A stretch of 64,000 nucleotides of DNA, from contig CACIHO010000006.1 of assembly GCA_902586485.1 (NCBI GenBank), forward strand, positions 1-64,000. The letters run 5' to 3'. Origin of the DNA: an uncultured Pelagibacteraceae bacterium. GTDB lineage: Bacteria > Pseudomonadota > Alphaproteobacteria > Pelagibacterales > Pelagibacteraceae. Under the pieces are notes generated by a model. That model saw only the letters and a program-made list of their open reading frames with translations, was not told the DNA's origin and did no database searches. Within the stretch, counting starts at the first letter, position 1, and each line of letters starts with the position of its first letter. This document shows, piece by piece, positions 27,023 to 34,803 of this stretch. Made by a program: the position numbers and the translations under genes.

Positions 27023-27901
27023 ATGAAAAAAGTCCAATTTAAATCTAGCTATTCACAATATTTATTCTTAGCACCACAGTTAGGAATTTTATTAATTTTT
27101 TTATATTGGCCAATCATACAAACCTTCAGAGATGCATTTACAATGCAAGATGCTTTTGGATTTGGAGCGACGTTTGTATGGTTTGATAATTTTTTATTTA
27201 TTTTTGATGATCCAGCTTATTTTATAGCTTTCAAATTTACTATTATTTATAGTTTTGCAATTACATTAATTACCGGCTCAATCGGTTTGCTGCTTGCCGT
27301 TCAGGCCAATAATGTAATACATGGTAAAAGCACTTACAAAACACTTTTAATTTGGCCTTATGCAATTGCGCCTGCGGTTGTAGGTGTAATGGCAAATTAT
27401 TTTTTTAGTGAAAGATTTGGGCTCCTTTATCATTTATTTCACGAACTTTGGGGTTTCAATTGGTACGAGAGTGTTTTTGACTCGTATATTTATGTAATAA
27501 TAGCTGGTTCTTGGAAGCAAATCAGTGCTAATTTTATTTTCTTCTTGGCAGGTCTTCAAGCTATACAAAAATCTGTAATTGAAGCATCAATGATTGATTG
27601 TAAAAATAGTTTTAGAAGATTTTGGACAATTACATTCCCATTATTAATGCCAACTACATTCTTCTTAATAATTATTAATATAACCTATGCTTTCTTTGAT
27701 ACATTTGGAATTATTGATACTACAACGATAGGTGCTCCTTCAGGTGAAACAAGAACTCTAGTTTATAAAGCCTACATGGATGGATTTAGAGGATTAGATT
27801 TAGGAAGTGCTGGAGCTCAATCAATAATGATGATGTTGATTGTATTAGTAATTACAATTTTTCAATTTAGATATATCGAAGGGAAAATACATTATAATTA
27901 A
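27023..27901 (+). CDS. ugpA: glycerol-3-phosphate ABC transporter permease UgpA
   Basis: Six-helix inner-membrane permease, 292 aa. Starts KKVQFKSSYSQYLFLAPQLGILLIFLYWP, the LAPxxGILxxF form of sugar/G3P permeases. It has the cytoplasmic coupling loop EASMIDCKNSFRRFWTITFPLL (EAA motif) and ends with QFRYIEGKIHYN. The stop overlaps the first ugpE start. Partner of the two UgpE copies in forming the channel. Confidence 0.92.
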   Translation: MKKVQFKSSYSQYLFLAPQLGILLIFLYWPIIQTFRDAFTMQDAFGFGATFVWFDNFLFIFDDPAYFIAFKFTIIYSFAITLITGSIGLLLAVQANNVIHGKSTYKTLLIWPYAIAPAVVGVMANYFFSERFGLLYHLFHELWGFNWYESVFDSYIYVIIAGSWKQISANFIFFLAGLQAIQKSVIEASMIDCKNSFRRFWTITFPLLMPTTFFLIIINITYAFFDTFGIIDTTTIGAPSGETRTLVYKAYMDGFRGLDLGSAGAQSIMMMLIVLVITIFQFRYIEGKIHYN

Positions 27902-28722
27902 TGACTAGATTTATCACATCAAGTTTTTCACATTTAATTTTAATCATTGGAATACTTATCATGGTACTTCCTGTGTGGATGATTTTTGCTAGCTCAACGC
28001 ACACAAGTTCAATGATTAATATGAATGGTCTCCAAATGTTTTTAGGAGATAGCTTTTATGAAAATTACTTACGGGTTTTATTATATCAGGGTGGTTTCTT
28101 TAAAGAGATAACAGCATTAAAAATGTTTTTTAATAGTTTTTTAATGGCTACGGGAGTTGCAATTCTATCCGTTGTCACATCTTTAATGGCTGCCTACGCA
28201 TTGGTTTATTATAGAATAAAACATGCAACATTATTGTTTTGGATAATTTTTATCACGATATTAGTACCACTAGAGTTAAGAATTTTTCCTACTTATTCAG
28301 TAATGGCTGAACTTAATTTAGTAAATTCTTACTTTGGATTAATAGTTCCAATTTCAGCATCAGCTATAGCAACATTATTCTTTCGACAATTTTATAAAAC
28401 TGTTCCAGATGAATTACTTGAGTCTGCAAAACTTGATGGGGCAAATACCTGGAGATTTTTTGTTGATTTTTTAATTCCTTTGTCAAAAACGATGATTGTA
28501 GCGATGTTAATATTTATGTTTGTTTTTGGTTACAATCAGTACTTATGGCCGCTATTGGTAACAACTTCAGAACAATATTGGACAGTGGTTATGGGATTAA
28601 AAATGATGTCGGGTTCTATTGTTCATCGTTTTGCTTTTGTGATGATGTCTATGGTTCCACCAATTTTAATTATAATTGTGTTGCAGAAACATTTTATTAA
28701 GGGGGTTTTTCAAGATAAATGA
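27901..28722 (+). CDS. ugpE: glycerol-3-phosphate ABC transporter permease UgpE, copy 1
   Basis: Second permease type of the importer, 273 aa, six helices. The coupling loop reads DELLESAKLDGANTWRFFVDFLIPLS. It is roughly 60% identical by eye to the gene directly behind it, most strongly over the coupling loop and helices 3-5, so the two arose by tandem duplication. Both are intact. Its periplasmic loop near the C terminus is shorter than that of copy 2. Confidence 0.88.
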   Translation: MTRFITSSFSHLILIIGILIMVLPVWMIFASSTHTSSMINMNGLQMFLGDSFYENYLRVLLYQGGFFKEITALKMFFNSFLMATGVAILSVVTSLMAAYALVYYRIKHATLLFWIIFITILVPLELRIFPTYSVMAELNLVNSYFGLIVPISASAIATLFFRQFYKTVPDELLESAKLDGANTWRFFVDFLIPLSKTMIVAMLIFMFVFGYNQYLWPLLVTTSEQYWTVVMGLKMMSGSIVHRFAFVMMSMVPPILIIIVLQKHFIKGVFQDK

Positions 28723-29570
28723 AAATTAAACCACTTCAAATAATTGCTCATATTATTTTAATATTAGGGGTATTGTTAATGGTAGTTCCTATTTGGATAT
28801 CTTTTGCAAGTTCTTCACATGACTCTGTAACTATACTGACGGAAGGTATGAAGTTTCATATAGGTGATCAGCTAGCAAGAAACTATAACGAAGTTTTAAA
28901 TGAAAAAGGTGGTTGGTCAGAAGAAGTGACTGCTGCAAAAATGTTTATTAATAGTTTTATAATGGCATTAGGGATTGCAACACTTAAAGTAGTTATTTCT
29001 GCAATGTCAGCATATGCTTTGGTTTATTATAGATTTAAATTAGCTGTACCAATTTTTTGGTTAATCTTTATTACTCTACTTGTTCCTTTGGAGGTAAGAA
29101 TTTTTCCAAGCTATAAAATTGTATCTGATTTAGGTTTAACAAATTCATACACAGGCCTTATTCTTCCATTAGTTGCTTCAGCTACAGCAACTTTTTTCTT
29201 CAGACAATTTTACAAAACAATTCCAGATGAACTTTTGGAGTCGGCAAAATTAGATGGAGCAAATGCTTGGAGTTTTTTCATAGATTTCTTGGTACCACTA
29301 TCAAAAACTATGATAGCAGCAATGTTTATCTTTATGTTCGTATATGGATATAGCCAATATTTATGGCCGCTAATAATGACAACTGCAGAAGAATATTGGA
29401 CTGTTGTAATGGGAATGAAAATTATTTACACAGAAAGCTATGAAGGAGTTGCTTTGCCAAGAACAGCAGAAAGATTTGCATATATAATTTTATCAATGAT
29501 CCCACCAGTTTTAGTGGTAGTATTTTTACAAAAATGGTTCATAAAAGGATTAATTCAAACGGAGAAATAA
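28719..29570 (+). CDS. ugpE: glycerol-3-phosphate ABC transporter permease UgpE, copy 2
   Basis: 283-aa paralogue of the preceding gene, overlapping its end by four bases (ATGA). Coupling loop DELLESAKLDGANAWSFFIDFLVPLS. It carries an extra segment YTESYEGVALPRTAERF, which resembles normal UgpE more closely than copy 1 does, so this is probably the standard subunit. The two copies could pair alternately with UgpA or with each other; sequence does not say. Confidence 0.88.
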   Translation: MKIKPLQIIAHIILILGVLLMVVPIWISFASSSHDSVTILTEGMKFHIGDQLARNYNEVLNEKGGWSEEVTAAKMFINSFIMALGIATLKVVISAMSAYALVYYRFKLAVPIFWLIFITLLVPLEVRIFPSYKIVSDLGLTNSYTGLILPLVASATATFFFRQFYKTIPDELLESAKLDGANAWSFFIDFLVPLSKTMIAAMFIFMFVYGYSQYLWPLIMTTAEEYWTVVMGMKIIYTESYEGVALPRTAERFAYIILSMIPPVLVVVFLQKWFIKGLIQTEK

Positions 29571-30623
29571 ATGAGTTTTTTAGATTTAAAAAATGTGACT
29601 AAGATTTATCCAAACGGAACTAAGGCTGTTCACGAAACTTCATTAAGTGTAGATGAAGGAGAGTTTATGGTTTTTGTAGGACCAAGTGGATGTGGAAAAT
29701 CAACTTTATTAAGAATGGTTGCAGGTTTAGAGGACATTACAGAGGGTGATATTAATCTTGATGGAAAATTAATTAATGAAGTTGATCCATCTGAGAGAGA
29801 TGTAGCAATGGTGTTTCAGAACTATGCATTATACCCACATATGAATGTGTATAATAATTTGGCTTATGGTTTAAAAAACAGAGGAATTGATAAAGAAACA
29901 ATTGAGCAAAAAGTAAATGATGCAGCTAAACTGTTACAAATTTCAGATTATTTACAGAGAAAACCTTCAATGTTATCTGGAGGTCAAAGACAAAGGGTTG
30001 CTATGGGAAGAGCAATTGTAAGAAATCCAAAAATATTCTTATTTGATGAACCTCTTTCAAACTTAGATGCAAAATTAAGAATTCAGATGAGACTTGAAAT
30101 TAAAAAACTTCAACAAAAGGTTGGAGTAACAAGTATATTTGTTACACATGATCAAGTTGAGGCCATGACACTTGCTGACAGATTGGCAGTAATTAATAAT
30201 GGAATTATTGAACAGCTTGGAACTCCTATTGAGATATATGATAATCCAAAATCTTTATTTGTTGCTGGTTTTATTGGTTCACCTCAAATGAATTTTTTAA
30301 ATGGTAATTTAAAAAATAAAACATTATCTGCAGAAGGTTTTGAAATTAAAGATGTTAATACTGACTTTGAGGGTGAGGTTACATTAGGAATAAGACCTGA
30401 GCATTTAGTACAATCTGAGAGTGGTTTAATTAATTTAACAGTAGACTTAGTGGAACAGCTTGGTTCGGATAATATTGTTTATGGTCAATTGAAAAATAAA
30501 AAAGACTTTTGTTATAGGTGTCCAGGAAATCAAACTGTTGAAAAAGGTTCTAATTTAAGAGTAAATATGGAGAACAATAAATATTATATTTTTGATAAAA
30601 GTACTGGCAAAAGAGTTAATTAA
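29571..30623 (+). CDS. ugpC: glycerol-3-phosphate ABC transporter ATP-binding protein
   Basis: ATPase of the UgpBAE importer, 350 aa. Walker [11 protein letters not shown]-loop MVFQNYALYPHMNVYNNL, signature LSGGQRQRV, Walker B FLFDEPLSNLDAKLR, switch histidine in FVTHDQVEAMTLADR. A C-terminal TOBE-type domain (from about residue 240, with LGIRPEHLV) is typical of the MalK/UgpC branch. It starts directly at the stop of the second ugpE. Confidence 0.94.
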   Translation: MSFLDLKNVTKIYPNGTKAVHETSLSVDEGEFMVFVGPSGCGKSTLLRMVAGLEDITEGDINLDGKLINEVDPSERDVAMVFQNYALYPHMNVYNNLAYGLKNRGIDKETIEQKVNDAAKLLQISDYLQRKPSMLSGGQRQRVAMGRAIVRNPKIFLFDEPLSNLDAKLRIQMRLEIKKLQQKVGVTSIFVTHDQVEAMTLADRLAVINNGIIEQLGTPIEIYDNPKSLFVAGFIGSPQMNFLNGNLKNKTLSAEGFEIKDVNTDFEGEVTLGIRPEHLVQSESGLINLTVDLVEQLGSDNIVYGQLKNKKDFCYRCPGNQTVEKGSNLRVNMENNKYYIFDKSTGKRVN

Positions 30624-30625
30624 AT

Positions 30626-31546
30626 TTGATTTTAAGTAAACCAAATCATATAAAAATTTATGGTCATCGAGGAGCTAGAGGTGATCTTCCTGAAAATACT
30701 TTAGAGAGTTTCAAATATTTATTTGATAATAATTTTAGTGGATTAGAAGTAGATATTTTATTTTCTAAAGATTCGGTGCCAGTAATTACCCATGATTTTT
30801 TCTTAGACAGAGATCAGACTAAAGACTTAGATGGTAATTGGATAGAAGATGAATATATGAAAATTAATAGTAAAACTTATAAAGAATTATTAAATTATGA
30901 TATAGGAGCTGTTAATAAATTATCTAGTTATGGCAGAAGATTTTTAAATCAAAAAAGTTTAGAAAACCAGAGAATACCAAATTTAAACAAATTATTTAAA
31001 TTATTAAAATCTTATGAAACTGAAGATTTAATAATTAATTTAGAATTTAAGTCTAGTCCATTAATTAGCAATCTAGTTCCTGAACCTATTGAGATTGTAA
31101 AACTTGTAAAGCAAGAAATAGAAGTCTCTAATTTAAGCGATCGAATTTTAGTTTCTTCCTTTGATTGGAGAGTTTTAAAAGAATTTAAATTACAATTACC
31201 AAAAATTTCTAGAGGTTATTTATCAACACAACAAGAATTAAAAAAAACAAGGAAAAATATTTATGAAAATTCACCTTGGATGGGGTTTATTCCATTTTTT
31301 AATAACAGTGAAATTCCAGAAGTTATAAATAATTTAGGTGGAATTGCTTGGCATCCTTTTTACAAAGATATAAAAAAAAAAAATATTGAAGAAGCACACA
31401 ATCATGGACTAGTGGTAAATACTTGGACTGTAAATAGAGAAAGCGACATGATGCGGATGATTGAATATGGTGTAGATGGAATATTTACAGATTATCCTCT
31501 AAGGCTGAAAGAACTTTGTGAAAAAGAAAATAAAAAATGGTTTTAG
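30626..31546 (+). CDS. ugpQ: cytoplasmic glycerophosphodiester phosphodiesterase
   Basis: Hydrolyses glycerophosphodiesters to glycerol-3-phosphate and an alcohol. GDPD TIM-barrel motifs: IYGHRGARGDLPENTLESF (catalytic HRG), GLEVDILFSKDSVPVITHDFFLDR (metal Glu/Asp and HD), LIINLEFK, and the C-terminal NTWTVNRESDM and GVDGIFTDYP. No signal peptide, so the diester must be imported first by UgpBAEC. The start is TTG 30626, two bases after ugpC; no ATG lies before the catalytic motif. 306 aa. Confidence 0.9.
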   Translation: MILSKPNHIKIYGHRGARGDLPENTLESFKYLFDNNFSGLEVDILFSKDSVPVITHDFFLDRDQTKDLDGNWIEDEYMKINSKTYKELLNYDIGAVNKLSSYGRRFLNQKSLENQRIPNLNKLFKLLKSYETEDLIINLEFKSSPLISNLVPEPIEIVKLVKQEIEVSNLSDRILVSSFDWRVLKEFKLQLPKISRGYLSTQQELKKTRKNIYENSPWMGFIPFFNNSEIPEVINNLGGIAWHPFYKDIKKKNIEEAHNHGLVVNTWTVNRESDMMRMIEYGVDGIFTDYPLRLKELCEKENKKWF

Positions 31547-31555
31547 TATATTTTA

Positions 31556-32266
31556 ATGGATTTAAACATAGTTAATAATGAGGAAAAGTTTTTAGCAGGT
31601 AAACTTGAAGGTTACACTTTAAAAGGTGCTGAAAATAAATTTGACAACAAAGGAAACCCTATATCATTTCCAGGCTGCACAATAATTTGCAATATTCCTA
31701 TTAATACCGATTTATCTAATCAAATTATTAGTTTCCAAAAAAAAATAGAAAATTTTAATCCTAAAAAAACTTATTTCTATTTACCTCCATCTAGTTTTCA
31801 TATGACATTATTTGATTGTTGTAATTTAAATACAAAAAACACCAATTATTGGCCATCCGATATAGATCCTGATATGGATTATAAAGATATAGCTGTTGAA
31901 TTAAATAAAAAAATTGAAAATTATAATTTTCCAAAACAATTTAATCTTAAACTAAAAACTTTTTTTGGTGGTTATAGTATTATTTTAGTACCCTTTTCTG
32001 AAAAGGATGAAAAAATTCTAAGAAATTGTAGAGATGAACTTAGTAGCTTGTTAAAAATTAAATTTGAAAATCATCAAAGATATACTTTCCATATTACTTT
32101 AGCTTATATTTTGAGACAACTTAATGAGACTGAAATAAAAAACTTAATTGAATTTAATAAACAACTATCCTCTGACTTTAATAAAAAATTTCCAAAAATT
32201 ACTTTCAAAAAACCTGAAATGTATACTTTTAAAGATATGCTGGAGTTTAAAAGTATTAATTCTTAA
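31556..32266 (+). CDS. 2H-phosphoesterase-like protein
   Basis: 236 aa, probably cytoplasmic. Two HxT motifs, SFHMTLFDCC (near residue 82) and YTFHITLAYI (near residue 181), are the mark of the 2H phosphoesterase superfamily (cyclic phosphodiesterases, RNA ligase/LigT relatives). The wider pattern resembles the DUF1868 group, but that is from memory. It lies 9 bases behind ugpQ and is the last gene of the island, so a role in hydrolysing a cyclic glycerophosphate or other phosphodiester product is a reasonable inference. Confidence 0.68.
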   Translation: MDLNIVNNEEKFLAGKLEGYTLKGAENKFDNKGNPISFPGCTIICNIPINTDLSNQIISFQKKIENFNPKKTYFYLPPSSFHMTLFDCCNLNTKNTNYWPSDIDPDMDYKDIAVELNKKIENYNFPKQFNLKLKTFFGGYSIILVPFSEKDEKILRNCRDELSSLLKIKFENHQRYTFHITLAYILRQLNETEIKNLIEFNKQLSSDFNKKFPKITFKKPEMYTFKDMLEFKSINS

Positions 32267-32282
32267 AGCCTGTAATAGTTTT

Positions 32283-32412
32283 TTTTTTAGAAATGACATT
32301 TGATTTTTATATAAATGTAATTTTAAAGATTTATTACAATAAACTTTAATGTGATTTAATTTTTTTGAAGTTCATAGATAGAAACGTAATGTTTCCTCTT
32401 AGGCAGTGGGAT
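32283..32412. repeat. right direct repeat of the G3P island
   Basis: Partner of 24231-24360. Here the phyH end is part of the intact gene, whereas the 74-aa gene is reduced to its first codons: ATG at 32299 on the minus strand gives MSFLKK and then unrelated sequence that runs into the 2H-phosphoesterase gene. This complementary damage defines the island borders. Confidence 0.85.
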
Positions 32413-33237
32413 AATGATTGGAACTTTAGTCAATCTTGGTTTTATTGATTTATTTCCTACAATTATATTTTTGTCATAATTTTCCAAATCAACCTCAGGA
32501 TGAGGATTTCCATCATTGATTAATGGCCACGCATCACAAGCTCTATAACCAAATAAAATTAACGGTCTTGAGTTATTCATTTGATTGTGTCCAGACCCAT
32601 GAACTGATCTACAATGAAAAAATACTACTGTTCCAGCTGTTCCAGTTATAGAAACACTATCTTTAGTTCCTATTTTATTTTTCTTAGTGTCTATTTTTCC
32701 AACAAAATAATTTTCTTTGCTGTGGTGGCTGTACAATTTCTTTTTGTGTGAATTCTTAATTATTTTAAGTGGCCCATTTTTCTCGTAGCAATCATCTAAA
32801 TATATACCAACTGTAATTAAATCATCATTTGTATGAGGGTAAAAAGCCCAATCTTGGTGCCATCCAATTTCACTTCCTTTTTTCTTATTTGGAAGCTTAA
32901 AATTTAATTTACCTAGATGAAATCTAACTGTTCCGCCTAACAATTTTTTAGCTATAGATATAATCCTATTATCTCTAGATAATTCATAGAAAACTTTATG
33001 TCTGTTCTGAGGATTATTTAGTCTTAAAATCTCTTTATTTTTTGAAGAACCTGAATTGTAGACAAAATGGTAATTATCATAGGACTGAGTTCCATTTGAA
33101 CCATTACTTTTTTTTCTTTTTTTTTCTTTTGAAATTACTTCATTAACAATTTTATTAATTTTATTTATCTTTGTTTGAGAAATTAGATTTTCTTTAACTA
33201 GAAAGCCATTTTTTTTAAATAAATTTAAATCATTCAT
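32356..33237 (-). CDS. PhyH-family Fe(II)/2-oxoglutarate dioxygenase
   Basis: Non-haem iron oxygenase of the phytanoyl-CoA dioxygenase family, 293 aa. The facial triad is visible as HQD in GSEIGWHQDWAFYPH and the distal histidine in CRSVHGSGHN, with a later Arg in NNSRPLILFGYRA for 2-oxoglutarate. Relatives hydroxylate lipids, ectoine and small metabolites; the substrate here is unknown. Its 3' end lies in the right island repeat, and a second copy of that end survives at 24310-24360. It originally preceded the 74-aa gene and arsC. Confidence 0.85.
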   Translation of the reverse strand: MNDLNLFKKNGFLVKENLISQTKINKINKIVNEVISKEKKRKKSNGSNGTQSYDNYHFVYNSGSSKNKEILRLNNPQNRHKVFYELSRDNRIISIAKKLLGGTVRFHLGKLNFKLPNKKKGSEIGWHQDWAFYPHTNDDLITVGIYLDDCYEKNGPLKIIKNSHKKKLYSHHSKENYFVGKIDTKKNKIGTKDSVSITGTAGTVVFFHCRSVHGSGHNQMNNSRPLILFGYRACDAWPLINDGNPHPEVDLENYDKNIIVGNKSIKPRLTKVPIIIPLPKRKHYVSIYELQKN

Positions 33238-33322
33238 AAATGCAGATTATAAATAAAAATAAATCTTCTTATAAAAAATACAATGTTTAATTAAATTATT
33301 AATAAAATTTAGTAATTTTAAA

Positions 33323-33916
33323 TTATTTTTTTAATGCATCTTCAAGATAATCCAATCTATCTTGACCCCAAAAAATCTCGTTATTTAAGACATATGAAGG
33401 AGCACCAAATACATGGTTATTAACTGCATCTTTTGAATTTTTTTGGTACTCAATGTTTACTTCGTCAGTTAAAGCTAAGTTCTTCATTTCCTCAAAATTT
33501 AAATTTAATTTTTCACAAATTTCCTGAAGTATTTTGTGATCTGAAAGATCTTTATCCATAGACCATAAATATTTTAAACACTCATTTCCAAAATGAAGTT
33601 TATTTCCCATTTTATTTGAGGCGATTACAAATTTTGCTGGCAAATGTGGATCACTAGGTGGAAAAAATTTTGGCTGTTTAATAATTGGCAAACCTAATTT
33701 ATTTGAAATTCTCTCCATTTCCAAAAGTCTGTACTTTTGTCTTGCAGGGTGTCTTTTAGGAACTGGTAATCCTCCGGTATTTGGAAAAATTTCACCAACT
33801 AAATCAAGTGGTTTTTCTATTACTTCTAAATTATATTGACTTACTATTTTTGTAAATCTATCAGCGCCTAAGTAAGTAAATGGAGACAAGACACTAAAAT
33901 AATATTCAATTTTCAT
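33323..33916 (-). CDS. DsbA-like 2-hydroxychromene-2-carboxylate isomerase family protein
   Basis: 197 aa, thioredoxin fold of the kappa-class GST/HCCA isomerase type: starts KIEYYFSVLSPFTYLGADRF (Ser in place of the CxxC), with LPVPKRHPARQKYRL and the C-terminal FGAPSYVLNNEIFWGQDRLDYLE. These enzymes are glutathione-dependent isomerases or transferases acting on aromatic compounds; the substrate here is not known. It follows the redoxin gene by 7 bases. Confidence 0.82.
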   Translation of the reverse strand: MKIEYYFSVLSPFTYLGADRFTKIVSQYNLEVIEKPLDLVGEIFPNTGGLPVPKRHPARQKYRLLEMERISNKLGLPIIKQPKFFPPSDPHLPAKFVIASNKMGNKLHFGNECLKYLWSMDKDLSDHKILQEICEKLNLNFEEMKNLALTDEVNIEYQKNSKDAVNNHVFGAPSYVLNNEIFWGQDRLDYLEDALKK

Positions 33917-33923
33917 TATTTAT

Positions 33924-34463
33924 TTAATTAAGTGCAAACTGCTTAATTTTTTCAAATTCAAAATGATCTGCAATGTCCTTTTTAGCATAATAAACATCTT
34001 GAACTACACCATCCTCATTAATTAGAACGTCGGTCACAGCTATATCTAAATGACCCTTTATTCTTGTTGGAATATAACCTTTTATCATAGCAGGGATAAT
34101 TTTATGTGCTTTAAACAACATTGCGTTAAGTGTTTTACTCACTGATCTCTCAATTTCATATTTTTGGAAATATTCAAAATTTTCATCTGCTAACACTGTG
34201 AATGGTAAATTTTTATGTTTATCCATATACAATTTTAAATTATCTACTGGTGAATGAAATATTCCAACATGTGTAAAGTTATTTCCAAGTTCACCAAATT
34301 TCTTACTAATTTCATTAAGTCTTAGATTGCAGAAGCTACAACCAGCAATTCTATAAAAAGTTAATAAGACTTTTTTTCCCAACGTCTGAGATAAATTAAA
34401 TGAACTACCACTTTGATCTGGTAGTGTAATCTCCTCTAATCTGTCTCCAATACTGATCTTCAT
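33924..34463 (-). CDS. AhpC/TSA-type redoxin
   Basis: 179 aa. N-terminal IGDRLEEITLPDQSGSSFNLS and GKKVLLTFYRIAGCSFCNLRLNEI place it with peroxiredoxin-like redoxins; a CxxC (CSFC) sits where peroxiredoxins have their active cysteine. Mid-sequence FTVLADENFEYFQKYEIE is typical. It probably handles peroxides or disulfides in the cytoplasm. First gene of a probable operon with the isomerase-like gene. Confidence 0.75.
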   Translation of the reverse strand: MKISIGDRLEEITLPDQSGSSFNLSQTLGKKVLLTFYRIAGCSFCNLRLNEISKKFGELGNNFTHVGIFHSPVDNLKLYMDKHKNLPFTVLADENFEYFQKYEIERSVSKTLNAMLFKAHKIIPAMIKGYIPTRIKGHLDIAVTDVLINEDGVVQDVYYAKKDIADHFEFEKIKQFALN

Positions 34464-34545
34464 AATGCAAGATATAATATTAAGTTTAAATTATTAAACT
34501 CAATTTTAGCACATTTATAATTATTATAATATTTTATTTACTCAA

Positions 34546-34800
34546 TTAATGGTTGTTATTTTCTAAATCCTTAACATCCTTTTCACTTATTTCTTCAATA
34601 GGTTTATGAATTTTCCAGTTTTTCGTAGTTCCATCAATTGATCTAGCAGTTATAACTGTTTCAGTAGGTGGACAATCAGGTTCATGACAATTTAATTCTG
34701 CAATGCTTAAAATTGTACTTTCTGGTATTTGATATTTTTTTATAAAATAATTTTTTAAATTCTGAATTGCTTCTAAATTTGGTTTTTTTTTATTAAACAT
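34546..34800 (-). CDS. small conserved-looking protein at the end of the zinc operon
   Basis: 84 aa, no family recognised. It has a helical N-terminal half (NLEAIQNLKNYFIKKYQI) and a central motif AELNCHEPDCPPTETVI with two cysteines and a histidine in seven residues, which looks like a metal or redox site, then a mixed region and a tail ending NNNH. It starts three bases after the WD40 gene, which makes it the fourth gene of the znuA operon. A zinc-related role is inferred from position and motif only. Confidence 0.7.
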   Translation of the reverse strand: MFNKKKPNLEAIQNLKNYFIKKYQIPESTILSIAELNCHEPDCPPTETVITARSIDGTTKNWKIHKPIEEISEKDVKDLENNNH

Positions 34801-34803
34801 TTA

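Larger units (their letters stand above)
24231..32412. mobile_element. putative genomic island (G3P module) with 130-bp direct repeats
   Basis: The block from 24361 to about 32282 holds glpD, ugpB, ugpA, two ugpE, ugpC, ugpQ and a 2H-phosphoesterase gene. It is flanked by direct repeats at 24231-24360 and 32283-32412, at a constant offset of 8052 bases without gaps. Each repeat is the phyH-tail/74-aa-gene junction. Removing one repeat and the block rebuilds phyH followed directly by the 74-aa gene and arsC-aqpS. No integrase, transposase or tRNA is inside, so homologous integration of a donor circle or fragment is more likely than a self-mobile element. Confidence 0.65.
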
